DNA of 64,000 bases from Symsagittifera roscoffensis (GCF_963678635.1 NC_087063.1:20900701-20964700), one strand, 5' to 3'; shown: positions 9,591 through 20,788, counted from the first letter of the stretch. Translations and numbers: made by a program. Notes: generated from the sequence alone by a model not told the origin.

Positions 9591-12500
9591 ATCTGCCTTG
9601 ACGCGTTTAGTTTTATATTTGTGCCATGATTTTAGTTGTCTAATTACTGGGTCAAGATTTTGATATTGTTTCAAAGTATTAATTGTAATTTTATCTGTTG
9701 GGGGGAGAAAAATGTTTTCTATTTCTAATTTAGATAAAGGAATTGTATCAAGTGGGTCATGGAGGTCAAAAACTTGATTTATTGTGTATTTTGAATCGTT
9801 TGTTTGTGGTCCTGATAAATTTATTTTATTAGTTAGATTTTCTTTTTCAATTAATGGAAAAAGGTCTTTTTTATGCGGGTGTTGTTTTACTCTTTTTTGT
9901 TGGGTGTTATTTTTTATCCATTGTGAGTATGGAATTGGTTTGAAAGTTGATGTTCCTAGTAGATCAACTTCGTAGTGGTTATTTTGGCAATCTAAATAAA
10001 GTGGGAAGTGCTGTAGATTGTTTATCTGTGATTGTTCAACGTCAGTTTTTACTGCATATTTGCATTCTAGTCGGGGTGATGTTTCGTTTTCTGCAAGGTA
10101 GAATTTTATATTTTTGGGTATTTCTACTGTAGTTTTTCGTGTAAGTAATTCAGGTGGTGTATTTCGACTTAAAGTGTCTGGTAATGCAAGATTCTTTCCT
10201 GCTGTCCAAACTATATGTAAGTTTGGGAATTTCATTAGAATTAGTTGAAATCTATAAACTCGGTGATTTGGATTAGATTTTTGTGTAAAGAGAAAAATGA
10301 TTGGTTTGTGATCTGTGAATAGAACTGTTGGATGTTTTGATCCAAGTATCAGGAATTCATATTCTGTAAGTGTATATATTATGGCTGTACATTCTCTCAT
10401 TAGAGTTGAGAGTCGTAGGTCTGCTTGAGTGAATAATCGAGAATTTGCTGATATAAGATTCATTTTGTTTGTGCCATTGTGTGATTGTAATAATGCTGCG
10501 CCGATGCCAAAATTTGAAGCATCGCACATTGCATAGAATGGTTGATTTGGATCTGGAATTGTATTCAAAATTTGTTCAGTTAGAAGTTTTTTAATTTCCT
10601 CAAATCGTGCTTGATGTTCTGTGTTCCATTCAAAATTATTTTGTTGTCTAAGTATGTTATAGAATGGTCTTAGGTATAATTGCATTTTATAGACATATTT
10701 GCTTAAAAAATTTAACATTCCAAGGAATTCTTGGATTTTCTTTTTGTTTGTTGGTGGCTGGAGCTTTTGAATAGCATCAATGCGTGATTTTAATGGAGTG
10801 ATTGTTTTTCTTTCTATATTGTGTCCTAAGAATTTAACTCGTGTTAAAAAGAAGTGTGATTTATCGGGGGCGGCTTTCAGATTTTCGTTCTGAAGTATTT
10901 TGTGATAGTGTTCTAAAACATTGAACATTTCTTCTTTTGTCTGTGATTGCATAAAAACATCGTCTAAATAGGTGATTGCGTTTTTCTTGAGTATTAGTGG
11001 TCTAAAAATTTTGCTCATAAAAGCTGAAAATGCTGCTGGTCCTATGGATATTCCATAGAATAGGCGGTTGAATTCATATTGCTGATTTCCAATAACAAAT
11101 TGTGTTAAGCGTCGCGATTGTTCATCTAGTGGCATTTGATTATATGCACTATTCATATCTGCGGTTGTAAAGTATTTTCCGTTTATTTTTGTTAAAATAA
11201 CTTGTATTGGTTCAATAGGCCAATTGCATTTTGATTCGTCTATTAGTGAATTAAGGTATCTAGCGTCTAGAACTATTTTTAATGATTCTCCTTTTGCTAG
11301 GATGATAACAGGGTTGATAAATGTGTTACCTTTTGGTTGTTCTTCTTTGTTTACCGGTGATATAATTTTGTATTGTTCTAAAATATCGAGTAATCTGTTT
11401 ACTTTATCATGTAAGTGAACTGGTACTTTACTTGCTCTTTGTTTTTTGAAAACTGCGTCAGGTTTTAATGGGAGATGTAATGATGAGCTGATTTTGCCAA
11501 CATCAAATTTAGATGTTGCATAGACTGATGAATATTTTATTAGCTGTTTGGCTAATTTATCAAATTCGTCTTGTGTTATTTGTGAATGTTGGAAGTTAAA
11601 CATTGTTAAAAATTTCTGTTGATTCTCTGTATAGTTATTTATGTTGAATGTAGGTTTGAAATATGGGGTTTTTGTGAAATATTCTGTATATCTTTTTTCA
11701 TTTTTTATTATATTATTTATGGATAATTCTTCATTAAGAATTGTGGATTGACAAATATCTAATAATTGGAGTATATTATTTACGCGGTATGCTTTTTCGT
11801 GTATTGGTGATATCGTAGCGTTGGTTTTGCAATAGCCTAAAAGTCCTAAAGGTAATGTTACTTGATAAGGTGTATTGTTGTATACATGTAGAGAAATAAT
11901 ATCTGAATTCGAGTTTTTCAAATATTTTATGGATGAAATTGTGATTTTGAAAAACTTATGGATAGGTTTGAATTCAAAATCTGACATATAGAGTTGTTGT
12001 TTATTTTGTTTTTTATCATATTGGTGAACTTGTTTTATTGAAAAATTATATATGTTTCCTGATAGTGGTTTCAGGTGTTTTCTTTGTTGATTATATATCG
12101 GATAAAATTTTGAAAAGAATGGTGGTTGTTTATTTAATCTTTGAAAAAATGTTAGGGATGTGTCTTTTGTTTTTGTGTATTTATCTTTGATTAGTATTTT
12201 ACTATTCAAAATGTTGATTAGTGGTATATATTTAGAGATAAATGGTATTCCAATAATATTGTGTTTAATATCAGTGATATGGAATATTTGTTTAAATGGT
12301 TTATTTAAAATTTTATTTTGCTCTATTGTTCTTGTGGGGAGAAGAAATAATTGAATTTTTCCATAGTTTACCAATGTTGATTCTTGTGCTGTTGCTAGTT
12401 TACTGGATGTTTCAAGAGGCGTTAGTTTTGGGTGTAATGATTTTATCTCATTCCATGTGGGAATGTTTATTATGTTTGATTCTGCTCCTGAATCAATTAA

Positions 12501-14144
12501 AAAATCAATTTCAAGATCTGGTGGTTGAAATTCTTTGTTTCTTGGACTTTCTAAAAGAAATGGTATTGTCCAAATTTTTTCTTTGGGTTGTTCTTTTTGT
12601 ATATTTTGATAGATGTGATTTGTATTCAAGCATTTTGTTTTGTCATTTTCATTGGATTGATTTGTAGTGTTAATTTCGTTAGTTTCTTGTGCCGTTTGTG
12701 TGGAATGGATGGGTTCAATATAATAATTGTGAAGGAGTTCTAATTGATTTTCATATATATGTGATGAAAAAGGTTGTTCATATATAATAGGTTCGTAGTC
12801 ATTTTTGACTGCTATCATATTTATGGAGGTAGTGTTTTCTGTATCACTTTCTGAATCTGATGATTCACAGTTTATTTGATTTAGTTGTAGCTCGTTATTT
12901 CCTGTGTCATCAATACCTGGGGGGTCTGATGTTGTTTCTGGATTTGATTGTACTTGATTAATATGTCTTTGATGTTTAGGTGTACTACTTCTGTGGCGAT
13001 TGTTAGAATTATTATAATGGTTATTATTCCTGTGTGGTGATTGGGAATAATTTCTATAACGATTATTATAACTTGAATGTCAATTTTGTGAATTATTTCG
13101 TGATCTGTTTTGATAATTATTGTTTGGTCTGTTATAGTTTGATCTATTGTATGAGTTATTCCTTGATCGATTGTTCGGGTAATTCTGGTTTCGGTTGTTT
13201 GAATAACTTCTATTTCGATTATTGGAGTAGTTTCTATTTCTATTGTATGATGAGTTTCGTGATTGATTGTTTGGATGGTAATTATTCCTTGATTGGGAAT
13301 TAGATCTAGAAACAAATCGTGTTGTATTCGAATTTGATCTGGAGTAGTTATTTCGACTATTTGGTCTATTATAAGGATTTTGTGACGAATCTTGTGTATT
13401 TCTTCGTTCTGGTGATCTTCCTCTATAACTTGAGTTAAATGGTGATTGATTTCTCGTGTAATTGGTATTGTTCGGAAGTGGTTTTCCTGAACTGTTGTTG
13501 CTGTATACATTTTTGTTTGGTAGATTTTGATCTTTTTTCATGTACTGATAGAATGATTTATTTGGTTCTTTATATTTTTGAGGTTTGTTTTGATTGTCCT
13601 GTTGTTTTTGTCTACATTCAGAAATACTATGTTCGTATCGTCGGCAGTAATTACACCATTTTTTGAAAGATGGTTTGCCTTTAAAGTTTGGGTGTTTTTC
13701 ATAAATATTTAGTATTTCAGTGATTTTTTCAACGAGGTCTGTATCTGATTCCTGTATATTATTGATATTTGTGGTATTTGCTTCAATTCGGTTAACATAT
13801 TGTAATTTCAGATTTTCTGTTTCTTCAAGTTTCATTGTGATTTCCGCTTGCTCTAGTTTGTCTACTAGTTTTCGAAAATCTAAATCGGGCTCTCGAATTG
13901 AGGAGGGATGGGATGCTCTCTTTTTTATTGCTATTTTCCTTAATTGAGGTGTTAAGGTCATCATTAAGATTTCTGTCATTTTTGTGTTTTTATAGTCGTG
14001 TGTATTTAATGAATATGCTTTTCGAACTAGTGTTTCGATACGTACTGCTAATTGTTTGATGGTTTCATTTGGTAATCTGCGAATTTCATTACATAAAACT
14101 CTTTGTTGTTGTTTGTTTCTTTCGGAGTCAAACATTTTTGAAAA
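9567..14144 (-). pseudogene. pol: Capsid C-terminus, nucleocapsid, protease, reverse transcriptase and RNase H of element A
   Basis: The frame follows an in-frame TAA at 14145-14147. It begins within the capsid domain and contains one CCHC knuckle (CNYC-RRYEH-SISEC) and a long Asn/Arg/Ser-rich stretch. A TGA at 13080-13082 (CGA in B) is a nonsense mutation, after which the same frame continues. From the ATG at 12818 (1083 codons), the protease DSGAES is at residues 109-114, a ~300-residue linker follows, and the RT has TTADMNSAYNQ and YLDD (617-620). RNase H has CDASNFGIGAALLQ near 766 and TDHKPI. The frame is lost in an A-run near 9580. The protease-to-RT spacer is unusually long for the group and is shared with B. 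Confidence 0.9.
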
Positions 14145-16187
14145 TTATTGTGTAAATCTTTTCCAGTTTGATTTTTTTTCTATAGGCAATACTGAAAACC
14201 ATTTTTGGGCTGCGCCGTCTAAGGTTGTCTGTATCAACGCTGTGCGTCGATGTATCCAATTTTGATGTAGTGGCGTATTAATTGGTTCAGGTCCTATATT
14301 TAAAATTAAATTTGCTGTTACTGCATTTAAATAATCTTCTACAGAATATTCAGGGTCTGTTCCTGTGAATACCATTAATGGTTTGTTTGATGTTATTGAT
14401 GATCCACCCATAAGGTATGGATTCATTGTCATTTGTAATGATTCTGCTGCATTTGGCATTTGTGAAAAATTTGAAAGTTGATTTTTTGTTATTTCGTGTT
14501 GTTGAAGGTAATATGGAAGTGGAATTTCATTTTGCATTTGTGTTGGTTGATACGAGTGTGTAATCATTGGGTTTTGTGGCTGAATTGGTTGAAAAGATTG
14601 TGTATTAATTGGGTTTTGCATTTGCATTGGTTGTTGATTTTGTGTATCTGTTGGGTGTGGAGAAAAAATTCTATGATATGTATACGGTTTTTGCACTCCT
14701 TGTCCACGATATTCTTGAGTGTATGGTGCAAATATATCTGGTTGTAAATAATCATCATCAGAGGATAAATAATCCGTTTGATGAGATGCTTGCTTTTTAT
14801 TTTTATTCTGTTGAAAGAATGGGTAATTTTCACTACGATCCTGTGGAGGATGTGAATTAGTTTGAAAATTTACTGAATTGGTTGTTGCCATTGGTTTATC
14901 CCAATATCGAGATCTTATCTGATTATTATTATTTTTTCGGGGGGGATAGTTTGTTTTTGATGAATGTGTGTAATTATAATTGTGTTCCGCAAAATTGTTT
15001 CTTGTGAACGTTCTGCGTGTTTTTGACGGTATTGTCATGGGTTTATATGTTTGATAATCCATTTGTGAATATTTTGGAGCAACCGAAGGTTTAACGGTTG
15101 ATTGTAAGGTTACCTGTGCTAGTGAAGTGTTTGTATTTCTTGGTGTTGTTAAATTTGGACGTATTGGTGAAATACTTTGTTGTGTAGTTGTTGTTGTTTG
15201 GACAATTTCTTCATTTATGAAGTGTGATGGTGTCTGAATATCTTGTTGAGTGAGGTTCCTAGTTCCATTAAGGTTTTCATTGTGTATGACGGTCGAGTTT
15301 AAACTGTTATTTCGCGTATCGGGTAAAAATGTATTGTAGTTTAATGGTGTTGCATCAATGGATAATGGTATTACTCTTACATAATCTCTTATGAAAGATA
15401 TTGTACTTATTGCTTGACTTGCAATTGATTGTGGAATATTTTTAAATGCATAATGAGACCATTCGGGGTCCCAAACGTAGTCTGACTGTTCTGTGATGGC
15501 GGTATCATCGTTTGAATTTTGAGGTTTGAAATTTTTTCTTGCTTGTGAAATTAAATCTATATTATGTGTGAAATAATCTATTATAAACCATGCCAAAATT
15601 TTTTGTAAGTCATGTTTTGTATGTTGTGAAACATCGTCTTTAGTGAAATTTTCTTTGATTATATGTATAAAAGTTGAAAATAGTGTGATTTCATGTCGTA
15701 CCCTTATATGTTTAGATGTCTCTGTCGGTGAGACACTTGGGGTTGGAATTTCGTTTTCTAATATTGAGATATAACTATATATTATGGCAAAAACTTCATT
15801 AGTGAATATGGAGTTTGCTCTTTGTGAGTTATGATATTGTACGCTTTTTATGTATTCTGAGAATACTTTTGAAAATTCTAAATCAAGGTCGTCTGTTTGA
15901 ATTACATATTTGCGGTGATTCGGGTTTGGTGAGCTGAATTCTATGGTGTAGATTCCGTATTGTTGTGTCAAATTACATATATCTTTCAGATAGTGATCAA
16001 TAATTTGTCTTTTGATCTTTACATCTGGGAACTCTGCTTTACATGGGCTGATTCCGGGTTCAAATAAATTTAGTAGTAAATTCTTGCAAAGTATATGCTG
16101 TCCTCTATCAGTGGGTGCATCTACGAGGAAGGGGAAGATATCGTCATCATCTGGACTATCTTCACTTGGAGTGTGTGTTTGGCTCAT
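14145..16187 (-). CDS. gag: Gag of element A: 560-residue N-terminal region plus the first half of the capsid domain
   Basis: This 680-codon frame starts at an ATG that overlaps ORF0 by 26 bases. Residues 1-230 look helical and acidic at the start, with no family I recognise. Residues ~280-560 are Gln/Pro/Asn/Thr-rich linker. The last ~90 residues match the retrotransposon gag capsid fold, with AAQKWFSVLPIEKKSNWKRF as the typical W...W..F block. The stop (TAA) falls inside this domain; the remainder of the domain continues in frame after it, beginning FSKMFDSERN. Copy B stops at exactly the same codon with TAG. Full Gag and all Pol would need readthrough of this stop. The protein would assemble the particle and bind genomic RNA. 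Confidence 0.85.
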   Translation of the reverse strand: MSQTHTPSEDSPDDDDIFPFLVDAPTDRGQHILCKNLLLNLFEPGISPCKAEFPDVKIKRQIIDHYLKDICNLTQQYGIYTIEFSSPNPNHRKYVIQTDDLDLEFSKVFSEYIKSVQYHNSQRANSIFTNEVFAIIYSYISILENEIPTPSVSPTETSKHIRVRHEITLFSTFIHIIKENFTKDDVSQHTKHDLQKILAWFIIDYFTHNIDLISQARKNFKPQNSNDDTAITEQSDYVWDPEWSHYAFKNIPQSIASQAISTISFIRDYVRVIPLSIDATPLNYNTFLPDTRNNSLNSTVIHNENLNGTRNLTQQDIQTPSHFINEEIVQTTTTTQQSISPIRPNLTTPRNTNTSLAQVTLQSTVKPSVAPKYSQMDYQTYKPMTIPSKTRRTFTRNNFAEHNYNYTHSSKTNYPPRKNNNNQIRSRYWDKPMATTNSVNFQTNSHPPQDRSENYPFFQQNKNKKQASHQTDYLSSDDDYLQPDIFAPYTQEYRGQGVQKPYTYHRIFSPHPTDTQNQQPMQMQNPINTQSFQPIQPQNPMITHSYQPTQMQNEIPLPYYLQQHEITKNQLSNFSQMPNAAESLQMTMNPYLMGGSSITSNKPLMVFTGTDPEYSVEDYLNAVTANLILNIGPEPINTPLHQNWIHRRTALIQTTLDGAAQKWFSVLPIEKKSNWKRFTQ

Positions 16188-16629
16188 TTTTTCGTTTAAT
16201 GACTGTTAATAGGTAATTATCGATGTGTCTAATTGGTTGATTCCAGTTATAGAAGTGTACTGGTTTGTGTTTATATTGCTTTTTTATTCGTCTTTTCCCT
16301 CTTTTTGATGAATTCGAAGTTGTTTCTGAGTCGGAAAAATATAATTGATCGTGAATGGGGCAATTTTTATCTATAGATTCTTTTAATTTATAAAGTTCGT
16401 CTAAATTGCTGGCTTCTGATTCTGAAAATGCGTTTCTATTTTTGGAAAATCTTTTTCGTGTGATTTGTCATTGTTTGGTTATGATTTTCCTTTTTAGTGT
16501 TTGTCGTTTTGTTCTAATATATCCAACTGTTTGTGTATGAGGTGTGATTACAAGGTCGTATTTTTTGTTATCTATTTCACAGTTGTGTAAAACGATTGTT
16601 TGTTTGTTTCCTAGATTTTTAAATGACAT
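16162..16629 (-). pseudogene. ORF0 of element A, small very basic protein, nonsense codon
   Basis: It is homologous to the intact 155-codon ORF0 of B (44452-44919). The frame is the same length here but codon 54 is TGA (16468-16470), where B has AGA. The end overlaps the gag start by 26 bases. Confidence 0.7.
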
Positions 16630-17763
16630 AAGGTTTAGGATGACGGATGCAAAAGTTGTTAGATGATTTCTATTTTCTTAAATTGTTAGTCCTTACGATT
16701 TTTTGGTTAGCTTAACCTGGGTCTATTTGTTCAGGGTTGGAGAGAAAAGTATATCGATTCCGAAGAATGATTTTTACTTTCTCGTGGCTAGTATAAGTTA
16801 AGGTGTTAACTTACTTAATCTTACTTAAGGGTAGTGACTGTGTTCAAGGGTTGGAGAATAGTAAATCGATCCACAAGGTTCAGGTATAATTAGAACGCGA
16901 GTAGTTCGTTAGATACTATTTTAAACTTACTAAGTCTAAGATTTATCCTGGGTCTTGATAAGAGGAGGGTTCAAGTGAAGGATGAATAACCGAAGTTCTT
17001 CACTGTTTATCCTAATTTGAATGATTAGTTTTGTTCAAAAATTTCTATTAGTCTTGGGTTTTTTGAAAGGGTTGGATAGTGAATCGACGTTTGAGGTCGT
17101 TAGACACTAGCTAAGTGGGTGGGGGAGAACAAAATTGTTCTTTTTGATCCAAGGATAGGCCTTGATGATCAAGTTTTGTAAATTTAATTAAATAGAAAAT
17201 TAATTAAGATCCAAGGATAAGCCTTGATGATCTGATTTTAAGATTAAGTGGATTTAAGTTTTAAAATGGTTTAAATATATTTAAGAAAGGATTTAGTGTT
17301 TTTATGATGTTAGTGAGCTTATGATTGCTGTTATGTTTTAGGTGATGAAGCTGGGACAACTGATGATTTTATGATTACTAACAGTTTATTGTCATGCTAC
17401 TAATTTTTATTTTGATTTTCAATAAATATTTTCCAAACATGTTTTATATAATACTGCAGAATTTTAGGAAAACGATCTGAGATCTTTTTTATCAATCGTT
17501 ATTGTATATTAATAGTTTTGTTTAGCGCCTGAGATGATTATGAAGATTGACTTCAAGATTTTATGTTTGCAAATGAAAATCTAAATTCATTGCTAATAAA
17601 ATTCTAAATATAAAACTCTGTGTTGACTTTTGCCGTACTATCATATAACTATTTGGTAAGTTTCTACTTTGTCGTATGTCGTCTCTGGTTCGAGGTCTAA
17701 AAATGTTTTGTCTAAATTCTAATCTATTTTTGGTTAATTCTAAGCTATTAAGGTCTTGTTCGA
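16630..17763 (-). promoter_or_regulatory. 5' leader of element A with repeated RNA motifs
   Basis: The leader is non-coding and conserved with B. A loose motif, on the plus strand GGGTTGGA followed by an ATCGAT/ATCGAC, occurs three times (around 16734, 16846 and 17068), and two of the three are followed by TTCGTTAGATAC/TCGTTAGACAC. A 25 bp near-repeat reading GATCCAAGGATA then GCCTTGATGATC occurs at about 17146 and 17208; each contains CAAGG/CCTTG arms able to form a hairpin. On the minus strand GTAAGA and GTAAGT lie near 16810-16826 as splice-donor candidates. Packaging, dimerisation or splicing roles are inference. Confidence 0.5.
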
Positions 17764-17780
17764 GACTTATGGTCGCACCA
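17764..17780 (-). other. tRNA primer-binding site of element A
   Basis: Two bases inside the 5' LTR, the minus strand reads TGGTGCGACCATAAGTC. TGG is the complement of a tRNA CCA end. The implied tRNA end, ...TGGTCGCACCA, resembles but does not exactly match tRNA-Arg 3' ends; the tRNA is not resolved. It is identical in B (46148-46164) and in the deleted derivative (19351-19367). Confidence 0.7.
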
Positions 17781-17782
17781 GA

Positions 17783-18192
17783 TGAGTTATGACCGATGTG
17801 GTTAACTCATAGAGTAATTTCGGATAGGGTACACCGTCTGCTCGTCACGCTATCTTATTTTCGGCCGGATAGATTCGTGCAACTTCTTAGTCTAATACCG
17901 ATCCTAATCTTACTCTTATACTATCTAGTCTCAGGTTGTTTAACTAGTCTCTGCTAGGCTCAATAGATCTAGGGTATACTGGTTTATTGCGGCTGCTGAA
18001 GTTCCTTTGGAGAGGCAACTAAATTCTAAGTTAAATTCAAATCTCTCTGGTGCTGAAAATACAAGTAATTTCAGCACTTACAAATAAGTGGGTTGTTAGT
18101 TAGATGGATCATGATTGGTTAATATTAAATACTTTACAGTGGTAAAATATCTAATTTATCCAATCAAAAAATGTAGTTTAGATCAGGTTCCA
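17783..18192 (-). repeat. LTR shared by element A (5' LTR) and its deleted derivative (3' LTR)
   Basis: A complete 410 bp LTR, TG...CA on the minus strand. It is flanked on both sides by internal sequence, with the primer site and leader to the left and 3'-region sequence to the right, so it joins two elements in tandem. The 28 bp dyad seen in other copies has a T to A change here. Confidence 0.95.
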
Positions 18193-19369
18193 CCCATCCG
18201 GGTTTTACAGAGTTTTTTAGAATAGTCTTTCTGCAATTCAAAGGATGGATGATGGACGTTGGTATTTGGCGAACATCATACTTCTTCTGGGTTCTCTTGT
18301 TAGAGAAGTTCCAGGTTCAATCGCTGTGTCTTCTCATGACAACGACTGGGTTTTCGCAACAAACTCAAATCTGATTTCAGAATGGTTGGCTATGACAGGT
18401 TTTTCTGTTCCATGTTGAGAACTTCTTTTGGGTTGACCTTGTCTGGGAATGGCGTGGAGATTTTGCGTGGAGGGGATGCCTGGTTACTCGGATCTGTACG
18501 TATACTTGAACATCGAGGTGGTCATTATTCTAGTTCAATGAAGTCCTTTTCTGCGAAGTCAAGTCGTACTCTAAATCCTTTGAGTTGTGATTGTGGGCGG
18601 CATATTGATTGTGGTTGGCCATTCTTTTTCGAGTGTAGTGGGTTCATTTTGTCTTTGGATGTTCGTCTTTGGTGTTGTATGCTGATCTATATACTGCAAG
18701 GTGTAATTTACATTTTATAAAAATTTTATTAGTTTGGTGTTTTAATTATGATTTTGATTAGTTGTTTTCACAAAAGCTTTTTGTTTTAGTTCGGTTATTT
18801 TGAAGAGTTACTCACCCTTGAGTACCTCTTATTAAAAATAGAAGTGTGGTCACAAAGCGTGGATGTAGCGCGGTGGGTTAGGCCGGCTATAGAGCATGCT
18901 CAGGACGTCCTCTCTGGTGGGTTAGGCCAGGAGTGGGAGTATGATTTCGTGCGGTTTCTGTGAGAGGTCCTGTTATGTGATAATTTTTTTATGTTGGGTT
19001 TATTGTGGTTTTTCTTATGTTTCGTTGGTTGTGTCCTTTTTTCAAAAATCAAATTGTTTTTGGTATGGGTTTGTCTTTCGACTTTTTTGTGTTTTATTAT
19101 TTCTTTGTTTAGCGCCTGAGATGATTATGAAGATTGACTTCAAGATTTTATGTTTGCAAATGAAAATCTAAATTCATTGCTAATAAAATTCTAAATATAA
19201 AACTCTGTGTTGACTTTTGCCGTACTATCATATAACTATTTGGTAAGTTTCTACTTTGTCGTATGTCGTCTCTGGTTCGAGGTCTAAAAATGTTTTGTCT
19301 AAATTCTAATCTATTTTTGGTTAATTCTAAGCTATTAAGGTCTTGTTCGAGACTTATGGTCGCACCAGA

Positions 19370-19779
19370 TGAGTTATGACCGATGTGGTTAACTCATAGA
19401 GTAATTTCGGATAGGGTACACCGTCTGCTCGTCACGCTATCTTATTTTCGGCCGGATAGATTCGTGCAACTTCTTAGTCTAATACCGATCCTAATCTTAC
19501 TCTTATACTATCTAGTCTCAGGTTGTTTAACTAGTCTCTGCTAGGCTCAATAGATCTAGGGTATACTGGTTTATTGCGGCTGCTGAAGTTCCTTTGGAGA
19601 GGCAACTAAATTCTAAGTTAAATTCAAATCTCTCTTGTGCTGAAATTACAAGTAATTTCAGCACTTACAAATAAGTGGGTTGTTAGTTAGATGGATCATG
19701 ATTGGTTAATATTAAATACTTTACAGTGGTTAAATATCTAATTTATCCAATCATAAAATGTAGTTTAGATCAGGTTCCA
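19370..19779 (-). repeat. Right-hand LTR of the tandem (5' LTR of the derivative)
   Basis: 410 bp, TG...CA on the minus strand. It differs from the 1-348 LTR by about two bases over the shared length and from the 17783 LTR by about four. Host sequence begins at 19780. Confidence 0.95.
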
Positions 19780-20788
19780 GTTCTATGCTTTACAAAAGGT
19801 CATTTAAAACAAAAATGCATGCAAACTTGCATGTAAAAATGCATGTAATTTTTGTCTGTAACGTTTTCCAGACTCATTCTTTTTACACACACACACACAT
19901 AAAACAAAAATCAGAATGCGCTTTTGAGTGAAGATAGAGTTCTTTTTTGTTTCTAGATATTAAGATAGACTTAAGCAAGGTCACAATTTACACACACTTA
20001 TAACTATTTGAAAACGGAGTTTTTTTTTTAGCTGTACACAGAAAAACTACAGTTTTTTCATATAGTTATGCTAGGATTTCCACACCTTGGCATGGCAAAT
20101 ATCAACATGTAGTTTATCTATGGGATTCTTCCCATTTATCATGTTGGGTTTCTCGTGTGTAAAAATCTTTGGCTTATGTGTTTTAGGTCTAGACAAAAAA
20201 ACGTAAAGCAAAACTCATTTCATTTAAGGAGGAAATGTTAGTCGCATACTTTCATAGTATTCATACTTTCTGGACCTATGACCTGCTTGCTCAAGAAGGG
20301 TGAGATTGTATGATTAGTACTCAAAACTGTTTCATTCGGATATCTTTCTTAAAAATGCAGTAATCTTGCTCGCATCTTTATCATCAGCTTAAGTCACGAT
20401 CTCGACCCAAGCTTCAAAAATGAACATAGTCGGTAGAGTTGCCGAACAAAATCGAAGTCGAAGTTTTCTTCCGCTGAAGTCGAACAAAGTCGAACAAAAT
20501 CCAAAACAGTTGAAGCAAGTCCGGTAAAAACGAAAAAAAAACCAAAAATGTGCGGTAAAGTTGAGCGAACTCGAGCAATGTCCGGTAAAGTCAAACAAAG
20601 TCAAAAATGGACATCGTTCGACTCTTAAAGTCAAAAACTTACATCGTTCGACACTTAAAGTTGAAAACGCTCATCGTTTGACCGTTTTGACCGAATCATG
20701 AGTGGATAACTTCAGTCCGGGCGTTCGAAGCCTAAAGTGGAACACAAAGTGGAATCATACAATTAATACAGAGAGTGTTGCAATGCAG
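19780..20788. other. Host sequence, probably intron of the calmodulin-like gene
   Basis: No exon recognised. It contains a short CA run near 19888-19901 and, at about 20440-20670, a loose tandem pattern built from AAGTCGAACAAA-like units. Short plus- and minus-strand ORFs here are products of that repeat. Confidence 0.5.

Larger units (their letters stand above)
1..18192 (-). mobile_element. Element A: giant Ty3/gypsy-like LTR element with envelope and accessory ORFs, left edge cut by the window
   Basis: The transcribed strand is minus. The left LTR (1-348) lacks its first 62 bases, judged against the 410 bp LTRs of element B, so the element starts outside the window. The right LTR is 17783-18192. 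Internal order in transcription direction: primer site, leader, ORF0, gag, gag-pol, ORF4, ORF5, ORFX, envelope, ORF3, 3' region. Capsid, CCHC knuckle, aspartic protease, YLDD reverse transcriptase, RNase H and integrase place it in the Ty3/gypsy group. Against copy B it carries nonsense codons in ORF0, NC, integrase and ORF5, frameshifts in pol, ORF5 and the envelope, and a ~560 bp deletion removing the end of ORF3. It retains the integrase C-terminal domain and the intact ORFX frame that B has lost. It is degraded as read. Confidence 0.93.
17783..19779 (-). mobile_element. Internally deleted derivative of the A/B family, tandem with element A
   Basis: Two 410 bp LTRs enclose only 1177 bp. 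The interior is 18193-19106 from the 3' region (equivalent to 349-1262 of A) fused to 19107-19369 from the 5' leader (equivalent to 17520-17782). About 16.3 kb with every gene is missing. The join has about three shared T bases, as in microhomology-mediated deletion or template switching. The primer site and the GC-rich GGTGGGTTAGGCC pair are kept, and the leader repeats are lost. It would be non-autonomous. The base after the right LTR starts GTTC, the predicted 4 bp target duplication for the whole tandem. Confidence 0.9.

Noticed and set aside
12296..12667. 123-codon plus-strand frame opposite the protease region (also 40589-40960 in B)
   Set aside because: Antisense shadow of pol; hydrophobic composition follows from the AT-rich codons of the sense gene.
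12881..13510. 209-codon minus-strand frame rich in Ile, Thr and His, overlapping the NC region
   Set aside because: It is the alternate frame of the Arg/Asn/Ser-rich NC repeat; its composition is explained by the overlapping coding repeat.
14145..14147. Reassigned genetic code with TAA/TAG read as Gln
   Set aside because: Other genes here end with TAA or TAG at natural ends, and other internal stops correspond to Trp, Arg or Cys codons in the sister copy, so they are mutations.
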